Assembly: GCF_021172045.1 (NCBI RefSeq)
Contig: NZ_CP087164.1
Span: forward strand, 744,001 to 808,000
DNA from: Capillimicrobium parvum
GTDB taxonomy: Bacteria; Actinomycetota; Thermoleophilia; Solirubrobacterales; Solirubrobacteraceae
Direction of reading: 5' to 3'
Length of the DNA: 64,000 nt
Made by a program: the position numbers and the translations under genes. The notes under the pieces were generated by a model. That model did no database searches. It had not been told where the DNA came from and saw nothing but the letters and a program-made list of their open reading frames with translations. Of this stretch, positions 33,477-41,549 are shown piece by piece (the first letter of the stretch is position 1; the number at the start of each line of letters is the position of its first letter).

Positions 33477-35024
33477 TCACGACGTCCACGGGCCCCGTGC
33501 CCACCCGTCCAGGTCGTAGTCCGCGAGGCACGCATCGACGAGCTCCTGCTGGCCGGCGGTGATGCCGCCGATGCCGGAGAAGCGCAGCGTGTCGAGGCGG
33601 ATCTGCTCCTGGTTGCCGCTGTAGTTGACCTCGTACCAGGCGTGGCGGTCGCCGAACTCGCTGCCCACGGCGTCCCAGATGAGCTTGAAGAGCTTGATGC
33701 GGTCATGCGCGTCGCCGTCCGAACCTCGGTAGTACCGGTCGAGCGTCGGACGCAGCTCCTCGCTGAGCAGGTCCTGCGCGCTCGACGGAACGACCAGCGG
33801 GGCGCCGCCCAGCTGCTCCGTGAAGATCTGACGTGCCAGGCCGAACGCCTGGGTGCCGAACTGGCGGATCAGCACCGCGTACTCCAGCTTGGGGATCACG
33901 CTGCCGCCCGGGCCGGACTGGGTCTCGTGGCACAGCGTGGAGGTCAGCGCCCAGATCAGGTTGCGCCAGCCCATGAGCTCCCCGAGCTGCGCCTGGACGC
34001 CACGGAAGCCGTCGGTGCCGTTGGCCTTCAGTCCGCGGGCCAGGAGGCCGCACAGGAAGTCGAGCTTGACCGCCAGGCGCGTGCCGGACTGCAGCGTGTA
34101 GCGCGGCATGAAGCCCGACTGCGCGTAGAACGCGGTGGCCTTCCTGACGTCGCGGTAGACGAGGACGTCCTCCCACGGGACGAACACGTCGTCGAAGACG
34201 ATCACGGCGTCGTTCTCGTCGAAGCGCGCCGACAGCGGCGCGTCGAACGGCGACGTCGCCTTGGCCTCGTAGGAGGCGCGCGAGATGAGCTTCACGCCCG
34301 GCGACGCCATAGGCACGATGAAGCACAGCGCGTAGTCCTCGGCCTTGCCCTCCTGCAGTTCGACGGCGCTGTTCTGGGCGACGAACGTCGCATGGGTGAG
34401 CGCCGAGCCGGTCGCGAGCATCTTGGCGCCGCGCACGACCATCCCCCCGTCGCGCTCGGCGACCACGTGCACGTAGACGTCCTCGACCTCGTGGACGGCG
34501 CGGTGGCGGTCGATCGGCGGGTTGATCAGGACGTGGTTGAGGAAGAGGACGCTCTCGGCGTACTTGCGGTACCACCTGCGGCCGCTGTCGCCGAAGGGCT
34601 CGTACCAGTCGGGATCGGCCCCGAGCGTGGCCATGAAGGACGCCTTGTAGTCCGGCGTGCGGCCCATGTAGCCGTAGGACATGCGCGACCAGGACGCGAT
34701 CGCATCGCGCGAGTCGAGCAGATCCTGCGAGTCGTAGCTCGGCATGAAGAAGCGGTGGGTCAGGATCCCGTGGCGGTCCTCGGCCAGCAGGACGTCGCGC
34801 TGGCCGGGGTCGTGCATCGCGTCGTACAGCCGCGCCACCGAGCGTGCGGCGTTGCGGAACGCCGGATGGGACGTGACGTCCGCGACGCGTTCGCCGTCGA
34901 TCCAGACCTCACGGCCGTCGCGCAGGCTCTCGAGGTACTGCTCTCCGGTCAGCACGTTGTTCGCCGGAGCATCCATCACAGCTGCGTCTTGGGGCCGGAC
35001 AGATCCGACGCGGGGGTCAGTCAT
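33477..35024 (-). CDS. HpaB-family FADH2-dependent aromatic monooxygenase
   Basis: This 515-residue protein belongs to the 4-hydroxyphenylacetate 3-hydroxylase (HpaB) family, which hydroxylates phenols ortho to the OH using reduced flavin from a separate reductase. Family stretches include MGRTPDYKASF, INPPIDRHR, MLATGSALTH, FDDVFVPWEDVLVYRD and the C-terminal SGNQEQIRLDTLRF. Length is normal. It is the first gene of the leftward operon, and the flavin reductase-regulator fusion three genes downstream is the obvious partner. The promoter is shared with the kinase-carboxylase operon, which places it in the same pathway. The precise phenol is unknown. Confidence 0.88.
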   Translation of the reverse strand: MTDPRVGSVRPQDAAVMDAPANNVLTGEQYLESLRDGREVWIDGERVADVTSHPAFRNAARSVARLYDAMHDPGQRDVLLAEDRHGILTHRFFMPSYDSQDLLDSRDAIASWSRMSYGYMGRTPDYKASFMATLGADPDWYEPFGDSGRRWYRKYAESVLFLNHVLINPPIDRHRAVHEVEDVYVHVVAERDGGMVVRGAKMLATGSALTHATFVAQNSAVELQEGKAEDYALCFIVPMASPGVKLISRASYEAKATSPFDAPLSARFDENDAVIVFDDVFVPWEDVLVYRDVRKATAFYAQSGFMPRYTLQSGTRLAVKLDFLCGLLARGLKANGTDGFRGVQAQLGELMGWRNLIWALTSTLCHETQSGPGGSVIPKLEYAVLIRQFGTQAFGLARQIFTEQLGGAPLVVPSSAQDLLSEELRPTLDRYYRGSDGDAHDRIKLFKLIWDAVGSEFGDRHAWYEVNYSGNQEQIRLDTLRFSGIGGITAGQQELVDACLADYDLDGWARGPWTS

Positions 35025-35069
35025 GCGCTTCCTCTCGCCGTCAAGCGCCGACCATCACATGAAGGCGCA

Positions 35070-35084
35070 TTCTGTTTGACAGGA
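35070..35084. promoter_or_regulatory. Operator-like box 1 (TTCYG-N5-CAGRA)
   Basis: TTCTGTTTGACAGGA is a 15-base imperfect palindrome in the divergent promoter. It shares the consensus TTCYGNNNRACAGRA with boxes 2 and 3. The size fits IclR-type binding sites, and an IclR gene closes the rightward operon. Confidence 0.6.
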
Positions 35085-35089
35085 TAGGT

Positions 35090-35104
35090 TTCCGCTCAAC
35101 AGAA
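35090..35104. promoter_or_regulatory. Operator-like box 2
   Basis: TTCCGCTCAACAGAA starts exactly 20 bases after box 1, two helical turns, so proteins at both would lie on the same DNA face. Confidence 0.6.
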
Positions 35105-35163
35105 AGTCAAGCACCCGGCGCTGGGGTCGGGGGTGGCCGGTCATGTTAGATTTCGCAAACGAG

Positions 35164-35178
35164 TTCTGCGCAACAGAA
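35164..35178. promoter_or_regulatory. Operator-like box 3
   Basis: TTCTGCGCAACAGAA has perfect 5-base arms and lies 63 bases before the kinase gene, near where its promoter should be. It is the best match to the consensus. Confidence 0.62.
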
Positions 35179-35240
35179 AACGCGCGTAGGCGAGAGCGCA
35201 CGGCGACCGCGGTGCGCGACCGCGGAGAGGAGAGCACGAA

Positions 35241-37115
35241 ATGACCGATACACCGGACCGGTTCCCCCACATCTTCGAGGTGCCGACGCCTCCGGGCGCC
35301 GAAGGGTGGCGCGAGATGTACCCGTACTACCTGGTGTCGCAGGACGAGGTTCGCGACCACGAGGCGAGCGTGTTCTGGATCCAGGACAAGTACCACCACG
35401 CGCACCCGTACTACCCCTTCGACACCATCGCCGTCGAAGCCTGGGGCTTCGCCTGCGGTGGCTACTCGACGCGCGTCTTCGCCGTCCCGCCGGTGTTCGG
35501 GCTCGACCAGCGCTTCGTCAACGGCTACCTCTACTTCGGCGCCGTCCCGGTCACCGACCCCGCCCAGATCGAAGAGCGCGCGCGGCATTTCGGCGAGCGC
35601 GCCGGCTTCTACTTCGCCAACTGGGATGCGATGTACGAGAAGTGGAAGGAGAAGGCGCAGGTCGCGATCACGGAGATGGAGGCGGTCACCTTCGTTGCGC
35701 TGCCCGACCTCGAGCCGATGTCGAGCGTGACCGAGGGGCTCGGGCGCAGCCGCGGCTACGACGCCCTCACGGCGTACAGCACGCTGATCGATCGCTTCCT
35801 GCTGATGCACCAGTACCACTTCGAGATGCTGAACATCGGCTACGGCGCGTACCTGACGTTCTTCGAGTTCTGCAAGGGCGCCTTCCCCGACATCTCCGAC
35901 CAGGAGGTGGCGCGCATGGTGGCCGGGCTCGACGTCATCGCGTTCCGCCCCGACGAGGAGCTCAAGAAGCTGGCGCGCGCCGCGGTCGAGCTCGGGGTCG
36001 ACGAGGCGTTCGAACGAGATGGCACGCCGGAGGAGATCTTCGCGGCGATGAAGGACAGCGACGGCGGCCGCGAGTGGCTCCAGCGCTTCGACGACGCCAA
36101 GTACCCGTGGTTCAACTTCTGCTCGGAGTACGGCTTCTACCACACGCAGCGCGCCTGGATCGACGATCTGGCCGTGCCGCTGCGGGGCATCGCCGACTAC
36201 GTCGTGCGCGCGCGCGCCGGGGAGGACCTCCTGCGTCCGACCGAGCGCCTGCGGGCCGAGGCCGACGCCATCGCCGGGAAGTACCGGGAGCTGTTCACCA
36301 GCGAGGACGAGCTGGCGCAGTTCGAACAGCTGCTCGGGCTGTCGCGGACCGTCTTTCCCTACATCGAGGACCACAACTTCTACGTCGAGCACTGGTCGCA
36401 CACGATCTTCTGGAACAAGATGCGCGATCTCGGCGACCTCCTGGCGCACAGCGGACTCCTGGCCGCGCGCGACGACGTCTTCTACCTGCACCGCTACGAG
36501 ATCTCCGAAGCGCTGTTCGACGTGGCCGAGTCGTGGGCGATCGGCGTCGCTCCGCGCGGATCCAAGCGCGCGCAGGACAAGGTCGCGCGCCGCAAGGAGA
36601 TCGTGGAGACGCTGCGCGACTGGGAGGCTCCGCCCGCCCTCGGCGCGCCGCCGGAGGTCATCAACGAGCCGTTCATCATCATGAACTACGGGGTCACCAC
36701 CGCCCGCGTCCAGGAATGGCTGCGCGGCACCACGGGCGAGGTCCGCAGCCTGTACGGCATCGCGGCTTCGCCGGGCGTCGTGGAGGGCCCGGCCCGTGTG
36801 ATCCGCACGGAGAAGGAGCTGTCGCAGGTGCAGCACGGCGAGATCCTCGTGTCGCCGACGACCGCTCCGTCGTGGGCCTCGGTGTTCTCGCGCGTGTCGG
36901 GCGTCGTGTCCGATGCCGGCGGGGTCATGTCCCACGCGGCCATCGTGTGCCGCGAATACGGGCTCCCGGCGGTCGTGGGCGCCGGCATGGCCACCTCGGT
37001 CATCGAGACGGGACAGCGCATCCGCATCGACGGAGGCACCGGGACCATCAGCCTCCTCGACGAGGACGGCGGCGACGGCGACCGTGCGCCGCAGACCTCA
37101 GGGGCGGCGTCGTGA
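35241..37115 (+). CDS. PEP-synthase-like phosphotransferase, phosphohistidine subunit (HpeHI/phenylphosphate synthase type)
   Basis: This 624-residue protein ends in the mobile phosphohistidine domain of PEP-utilising enzymes: GIAASPGVVEGPARVI, then GGVMSHAAIVCREYGLPAVVG with the phosphorylated His565. The first 480 residues form a family-specific region rich in aromatic residues. The PEP/pyruvate barrel is absent. Phenylphosphate synthase and the Hpe aryl-ketone kinase are likewise split, with one subunit carrying the histidine and another the ATP site. It therefore probably transfers phosphate from His565 to a phenolic hydroxyl. It leads an operon of at least six genes and overlaps the next gene by GTGA. 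Confidence 0.83.
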   Translation: MTDTPDRFPHIFEVPTPPGAEGWREMYPYYLVSQDEVRDHEASVFWIQDKYHHAHPYYPFDTIAVEAWGFACGGYSTRVFAVPPVFGLDQRFVNGYLYFGAVPVTDPAQIEERARHFGERAGFYFANWDAMYEKWKEKAQVAITEMEAVTFVALPDLEPMSSVTEGLGRSRGYDALTAYSTLIDRFLLMHQYHFEMLNIGYGAYLTFFEFCKGAFPDISDQEVARMVAGLDVIAFRPDEELKKLARAAVELGVDEAFERDGTPEEIFAAMKDSDGGREWLQRFDDAKYPWFNFCSEYGFYHTQRAWIDDLAVPLRGIADYVVRARAGEDLLRPTERLRAEADAIAGKYRELFTSEDELAQFEQLLGLSRTVFPYIEDHNFYVEHWSHTIFWNKMRDLGDLLAHSGLLAARDDVFYLHRYEISEALFDVAESWAIGVAPRGSKRAQDKVARRKEIVETLRDWEAPPALGAPPEVINEPFIIMNYGVTTARVQEWLRGTTGEVRSLYGIAASPGVVEGPARVIRTEKELSQVQHGEILVSPTTAPSWASVFSRVSGVVSDAGGVMSHAAIVCREYGLPAVVGAGMATSVIETGQRIRIDGGTGTISLLDEDGGDGDRAPQTSGAAS

Positions 37116-38194
37116 GCATGACCGGCGTCGAGCAGGTCTACGCGCTCCCCTTCGACGCGCCGCTCGCCCGCGAGCGCGTGCACTCGGGCGGCAAGGGCGC
37201 CGCGCTGGCGGACATGATCGCCGCCGGGCTGCGGGTGCCGCCGGGCTTCGCGGTGACGGTCCGGGCGTGCCGTGAGGCGCTTGCCGCGCCGCAGCTCGGC
37301 GAGGCCATCGCGGCAGCGGCCGGCGACGCCGGCGACGAGGCCGCCGCGGTCGCGGCCGCCGACCACGTACGAGCGCTCATCCTCGACCACGAGGTCCCCG
37401 ATCGCATCCGCGACGCCATCGTCGAGGCGTATCGCGACCTCGGGGCTGCGCTCGGAACCGAGAACCCGGCGGTCGCCGTCCGCTCGAGCGCCGTGGCCGA
37501 GGACGGCGACGCGGCCAGCTTCGCCGGCGAGTACGAGAGCTACCTCTGGATCCGCGGGGAGGAGGAGGTCGTCGCCGCGGTGCGGCGGTGCTGGGCCAGC
37601 CTGTTCAACCGTCGCGCGATCGTCTACGTCAGCGAGCACGGGATGGACGCGGCCGCCGCCGAGATGGCGGTGGTCGTGCAGCTGATGGTCGATGCGCGGG
37701 TCGCGGGCGTCATGTTCACCGTCAACCCGCTCTCCGGCGATCCGTCGCGCATCTCGATCGAGGCCAACTGGGGTCTCGGCCTCTCCGTCGTCGGCGGTGA
37801 GGTGACGCCGGACCGCTATCTGGTCGACCGCGTCAACATGACCGTCTGCGACCGCCGGATCGCCGACAAGACCGAGCAGTACGTCGCGGCGGCGCGGGCC
37901 GGCGACGATGGCAACGTCGAGCTCGTTGCCGTCCCCGACGAGCAGCGGAAGGCGGCGTGCCTCGACGACGACGAGGTGCTCGAGATCGCCCGTCTCGGCG
38001 TCGAGCTGCACACCCACCACGGTGGCGCGCAGGACGTCGAGTGGGCGCTCGACGCCCGCCTGCCGTTTCCCGAGAACGTGCTGCTGGTCCAACGCCGGCC
38101 GGTGACGGTCCATGGCCGGCGCCCCAGCGTGGCGATCGCCGGACAGGGCGTCACCGACTGGATCGTCGCCAACCTCACCAAGGATCGCCGATGA
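37112..38194 (+). CDS. PEP-synthase-like kinase, ATP-binding subunit (HpeHI/phenylphosphate synthase type)
   Basis: A 360-residue protein equal to the N-terminal ATP-binding half of PEP synthase. It shows GGKGAALADMIAAGLRVPPGF, VAVRSSAVAEDGDAASFAGEY and, late, DVEWALD followed by the LLVQRRPVT end of the domain. It would phosphorylate the histidine of the partner subunit, using ATP to AMP plus phosphate as in the family. The GTG at 37112 overlaps the preceding stop; an ATG at 37118 is the alternative. It overlaps the BCCP gene by ATGA. Absence of a fused swivel domain confirms a two-component enzyme. Confidence 0.85.
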   Translation: MSMTGVEQVYALPFDAPLARERVHSGGKGAALADMIAAGLRVPPGFAVTVRACREALAAPQLGEAIAAAAGDAGDEAAAVAAADHVRALILDHEVPDRIRDAIVEAYRDLGAALGTENPAVAVRSSAVAEDGDAASFAGEYESYLWIRGEEEVVAAVRRCWASLFNRRAIVYVSEHGMDAAAAEMAVVVQLMVDARVAGVMFTVNPLSGDPSRISIEANWGLGLSVVGGEVTPDRYLVDRVNMTVCDRRIADKTEQYVAAARAGDDGNVELVAVPDEQRKAACLDDDEVLEIARLGVELHTHHGGAQDVEWALDARLPFPENVLLVQRRPVTVHGRRPSVAIAGQGVTDWIVANLTKDRR

Positions 38195-38691
38195 GCGACG
38201 ACGGAGATGGCGGCGACGAGCTCACGGGTTCGGACGTCGACGCGATCCTGTCGCTGATCAACACGCTCGACTTCGACGAGGTCACGGTCCGTCAGGGCGC
38301 GCTGACGCTGACGGTGACCAAGGCCGGCGCGCCTGCGGCGGAGGCCGTGCCACCGGACGCGATGCCCGCCGCCCCCGCGCCCGGCCCGGCCGCCGCCGCG
38401 CCGGCGCCCCCCGCGAACGTGCCCGCACCGGCACCGGACCGCCGCACGACGGTCAGCTCGCCCCTGCTCGGCACGTTCTACTCGCGCCCCGAGCCCGGTG
38501 CCGAGCCCTTCGTCGCCGTCGGCTCCCAGGTCGACGAGACGACGGTGGTCTGCATCGTCGAGGTGATGAAGATGATGAACTCGGTCCAGGCGGGGGTCCG
38601 GGGCACGATCGTCGAGTGCCTCGTCTCGGACGGGGAGCTCGTCGAGGCCAACGGGCCGCTGTTCGCCGTCGAGCCCGCCCCCGCGCCGTGA
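38191..38691 (+). CDS. Biotin carboxyl carrier protein
   Basis: A 166-residue carrier with the biotinylation motif EVMKMM, the modified lysine being Lys127. The domain runs from about 88 to 163; an acidic N-terminus of about 45 residues and an Ala/Pro-rich linker (46-83) precede it, as in AccB-type carriers. It shuttles carboxybiotin between the biotin carboxylase and carboxyltransferase encoded next. Both ends overlap neighbouring genes (ATGA and GTGA), indicating strict co-expression. Confidence 0.93.
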   Translation: MSDDGDGGDELTGSDVDAILSLINTLDFDEVTVRQGALTLTVTKAGAPAAEAVPPDAMPAAPAPGPAAAAPAPPANVPAPAPDRRTTVSSPLLGTFYSRPEPGAEPFVAVGSQVDETTVVCIVEVMKMMNSVQAGVRGTIVECLVSDGELVEANGPLFAVEPAPAP

Positions 38692-40058
38692 CGTCCCTGC
38701 CCCGGCGCCTGCTCGTCGCTCAGCGTGGCGAGATCGCGCTGCGCATCATCGGGGCGTGCGACGCGCTCGGCATCGAGACGGTCCTCGCCGCATCCGCGGC
38801 GGACCTCGACAGCCTCCCGGCCCGGCGCGCCGGCCGGACGGTGTGCGTGGGCGAGGCGCCCGCGACGCAGAGCTATCTGCTGGCCGACGCCATGGTGCAC
38901 GCCGCACTCGCCACCGGTTGCGATGCGCTGCACCCGGGCTACGGCTTCCTGTCGGAGAACGCGGGCCTGGCCCGCACGTGCGCGGACGAGGGCCTGATCT
39001 TCGTGGGCCCGAGCGCGCGCCACCTCGTCGGCTTCGGCGACAAGGTCACGGCGCGGCGGCTGGCCGGTCAGGCCGGCGTTCCGCTGCTGCCCGGCCGCAG
39101 CGTGGACGGGGTCGGCGACGCACTCGCGGTCGCCGAGGAGCTCGGCTACCCGCTGCTGCTGAAGGCGGCTCATGGGGGCGGGGGCAAGGGCATCCGCATC
39201 GTTCGCAGCCAGGCCGAGCTTCGCGAGTCGTTCCCGGTCGCCGCCTCGGAGGCGGTCGCCTCGTTCGGCGACGGCCGGCTCTACGTCGAGCGCTACGTCG
39301 CCGCCGGCAAGCACCTCGAGGTGCAGATCGCCGGCGATCGCCATGCAACCACGATCCACCTGGGTGAGCGCGAGTGCTCGCTCCAGTACGGCTATCAGAA
39401 GCTGCTGGAGGAGTCTCCCTCACCCAGTCTCACGCCGCGCGAGCGAGCGGACCTGCTGGCCTGTGCCGTCGCGCTCGGCGGCGAGGTGGGCTACGACAAC
39501 CTCGGCACCGTGGAGTTCCTCTTCGACGTGCAGCGCCGCGAGCTCTTCTTCCTGGAGGTCAACCCGCGCATCCAGGTGGAGCACCCCGTCACCGAAGCGG
39601 TCACCGGCGTCGACCTGGTCCAGGAGCAGATCCGGATCGCGTGCGGGCAGCCGCTGAGCGTTGCGCAGCGCGACGTCGCCTTCGACGGTCACGCGATCGA
39701 ATGCCGGGTCAACGCCCAGATCCCCACCGCCGACGGGCTCCTGCCGCGTCCGGGGCGCATCGACCGCTGGGAGCCGCCCGACCTTCCCGGGGTCCGCGTG
39801 GACTCGCACTGCTTCTCGTCCTATCTCGTCCCGCCGTACTACGACGCCCTGCTGGCCAAGGTCATCGCGCACGCCGGCGACCGTCCGGCGGCGATCGCGC
39901 TGATGCGCGACGCGCTGGACGCATTCGTCGTCGACGGCGTCCCGACCACCATCTCGCTGCACCAGACGGTCCTCGCGCATCCGGCGTTCGCCGCCGGCGA
40001 GGTGACCACCAGCTGGCTGGACGAGGAACTGGCCGACCTTCTGATGGAGACCGCATGA
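38688..40058 (+). CDS. Biotin carboxylase subunit
   Basis: This 456-residue protein is a stand-alone biotin carboxylase that carboxylates carrier-bound biotin with bicarbonate and ATP. Lys159 and the glycine loop GGGGKG (163-168), Lys238, Glu276, and the NPRIQVEHPVTE motif (292 onward) are in place. Numbering follows the E. coli enzyme closely. Unusually, the canonical QRRHQK segment reads QYGYQK (233-238), so His236 is Tyr. The GTG start overlaps the BCCP stop. It is coupled by ATGA to the carboxyltransferase. The rest of the fold looks intact, so activity is expected. Confidence 0.92.
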   Translation: MTSLPRRLLVAQRGEIALRIIGACDALGIETVLAASAADLDSLPARRAGRTVCVGEAPATQSYLLADAMVHAALATGCDALHPGYGFLSENAGLARTCADEGLIFVGPSARHLVGFGDKVTARRLAGQAGVPLLPGRSVDGVGDALAVAEELGYPLLLKAAHGGGGKGIRIVRSQAELRESFPVAASEAVASFGDGRLYVERYVAAGKHLEVQIAGDRHATTIHLGERECSLQYGYQKLLEESPSPSLTPRERADLLACAVALGGEVGYDNLGTVEFLFDVQRRELFFLEVNPRIQVEHPVTEAVTGVDLVQEQIRIACGQPLSVAQRDVAFDGHAIECRVNAQIPTADGLLPRPGRIDRWEPPDLPGVRVDSHCFSSYLVPPYYDALLAKVIAHAGDRPAAIALMRDALDAFVVDGVPTTISLHQTVLAHPAFAAGEVTTSWLDEELADLLMETA

Positions 40059-41545
40059 GCCGGACGATCGGCCTGATCGACACCACGCTGCGCGACGGCA
40101 ACCAGAGCCAGTGGGGCGCCACCGGCATCGACAACGTCATGGTGTCCGACGTCCTGCCGGCCCTCGCCCGGGCGGGCTACGAGGCGATCGAGTTCATCAC
40201 GAGCACGCTCATGGCGACCAGCGTGCGGTTCCACCACGAGGACCCGTGGGAGCGCATCCGCAATGCGGCGCAGGCGCTCCCCGACACCCCGCTGGGCTTC
40301 CTGACCAGCGGCCTGAGGTTCATCAGCTGGGATCGCACGCCCCTGGAGATCATGGAGTTCGCGCTGCGGCTGCTGATGAAGAACGGGATCCGGCGCTTCT
40401 GGGTCATCGACTCGCTCAACGACATCGACGCGGCGCTGAAGATCGCCTCGCTCATCAAGAGCGCCGGCGACGCCGAGGTCGTGATGGGCATCGTCTACAC
40501 GGTCAGCCCCGTCCACACCGACGACTACTACGCGCAGCGCATCGACCGCATCGCCGCATCGCCGCTGGTCGACGCCGTGTACCTCAAGGACGTCGGCGGT
40601 CTGCTGACGCCTGAGCGGACCCGTTCGCTGATCCCGGTCATGCGGTCGAGGATCGGCACCCGCCGGCTCGAGATGCACGCCCACTGCAACACGGGCCTGG
40701 CGCCGCTGTGCTACCTCGAAGGCGCCGCACTCGGCGTGGACGCCGTCCACACGGCGATCTCGCCGCTGGCCAACGGCTCGGCCCAGCCGTCGGTCGAGAA
40801 CACGGCGCGCAACCTGCGCCAGCTCGGATACGACGTGTCCGTCGACGACGAGGCGCTGGCCGAGATCGCCGGCTACTTCCACAGCGTCGCCCGCCGCAAG
40901 GGCCTGCCGGTCGGCGCACCGGTGGAGTACGACGTCGCCTACTACGACCACCAGGTTCCGGGCGGGATGATGGGCACGCTGCGTCGCCAGCTGACCGAGA
41001 TGGGGATGGCCGACCGCCTGCCCGAGGTCCTCGAGGAGGTGGCGGTCGTCCGGCAGGAGCTCGGCTACCCGATCATGGTCACGCCCTTCTCGCAGTTCAT
41101 GGGTGCGCAGGCGGTGATGAACGTCGTGTCGGGCGAGCGCTACTCGATGGTTCCCAACGAGGTCGTCGCCTACGTGCGCGGCGTCTACGGCGAACCGCCG
41201 GCGCCGGTCGACCCCGACGTGCGCGACCGGGTGCTCGCGTCGGCCGGAGCGGCGTCCGGCCGCGACGGCGCGGCCGAGATGACGCTCGCGGACCATCGCC
41301 GCCGCCTCGGCGCCACGCTGGACGACGAGGAGCTGCTGATGCGGATCGTCATGCCCGCCGAGCAGATGGACGCCATCCGGACGTCCCCGGCCCTGCGTGC
41401 GACGAGCGCCGCGCGTCCGATCGTCGACCTCATACGCGAGCTCGGCACGCGGACCGACGTGTCGCGCGTTCAGGTCCGCAAGGGCGGCTTCCTCCTCGAC
41501 ACGCAGCGCGCCCTGCCGGCGCGCGGGCCAGGCGTCGAGGGCTGA
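40055..41545 (+). CDS. Carboxyltransferase subunit, pyruvate carboxylase/transcarboxylase 5S type
   Basis: A 496-residue HMGL-like barrel plus the pyruvate-carboxylase C-terminal region. It has DTTLRDGNQS (9-18) with the metal-binding Asp14, the carboxylated lysine Lys178 in YLKDVGGLL, the metal site MHAHCNTG (His208, His210) and PGGMMGTL. The pyruvate-binding LLRGQN motif of pyruvate carboxylases is replaced by LTSGLR (83-88), losing the arginine and glutamine that hold pyruvate. It thus probably carboxylates another carbonyl compound. In the Hpe pathway the acceptor is the methyl group of a phosphorylated hydroxyacetophenone, an inference here. Confidence 0.88.
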   Translation: MSRTIGLIDTTLRDGNQSQWGATGIDNVMVSDVLPALARAGYEAIEFITSTLMATSVRFHHEDPWERIRNAAQALPDTPLGFLTSGLRFISWDRTPLEIMEFALRLLMKNGIRRFWVIDSLNDIDAALKIASLIKSAGDAEVVMGIVYTVSPVHTDDYYAQRIDRIAASPLVDAVYLKDVGGLLTPERTRSLIPVMRSRIGTRRLEMHAHCNTGLAPLCYLEGAALGVDAVHTAISPLANGSAQPSVENTARNLRQLGYDVSVDDEALAEIAGYFHSVARRKGLPVGAPVEYDVAYYDHQVPGGMMGTLRRQLTEMGMADRLPEVLEEVAVVRQELGYPIMVTPFSQFMGAQAVMNVVSGERYSMVPNEVVAYVRGVYGEPPAPVDPDVRDRVLASAGAASGRDGAAEMTLADHRRRLGATLDDEELLMRIVMPAEQMDAIRTSPALRATSAARPIVDLIRELGTRTDVSRVQVRKGGFLLDTQRALPARGPGVEG

Positions 41546-41549
41546 TCCG

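Noticed and set aside
35241-38194. True PEP synthase or pyruvate phosphate dikinase
   Set aside because: Both subunits lack the PEP/pyruvate-binding barrel, and the operon leads into a carboxylase and phosphatase.
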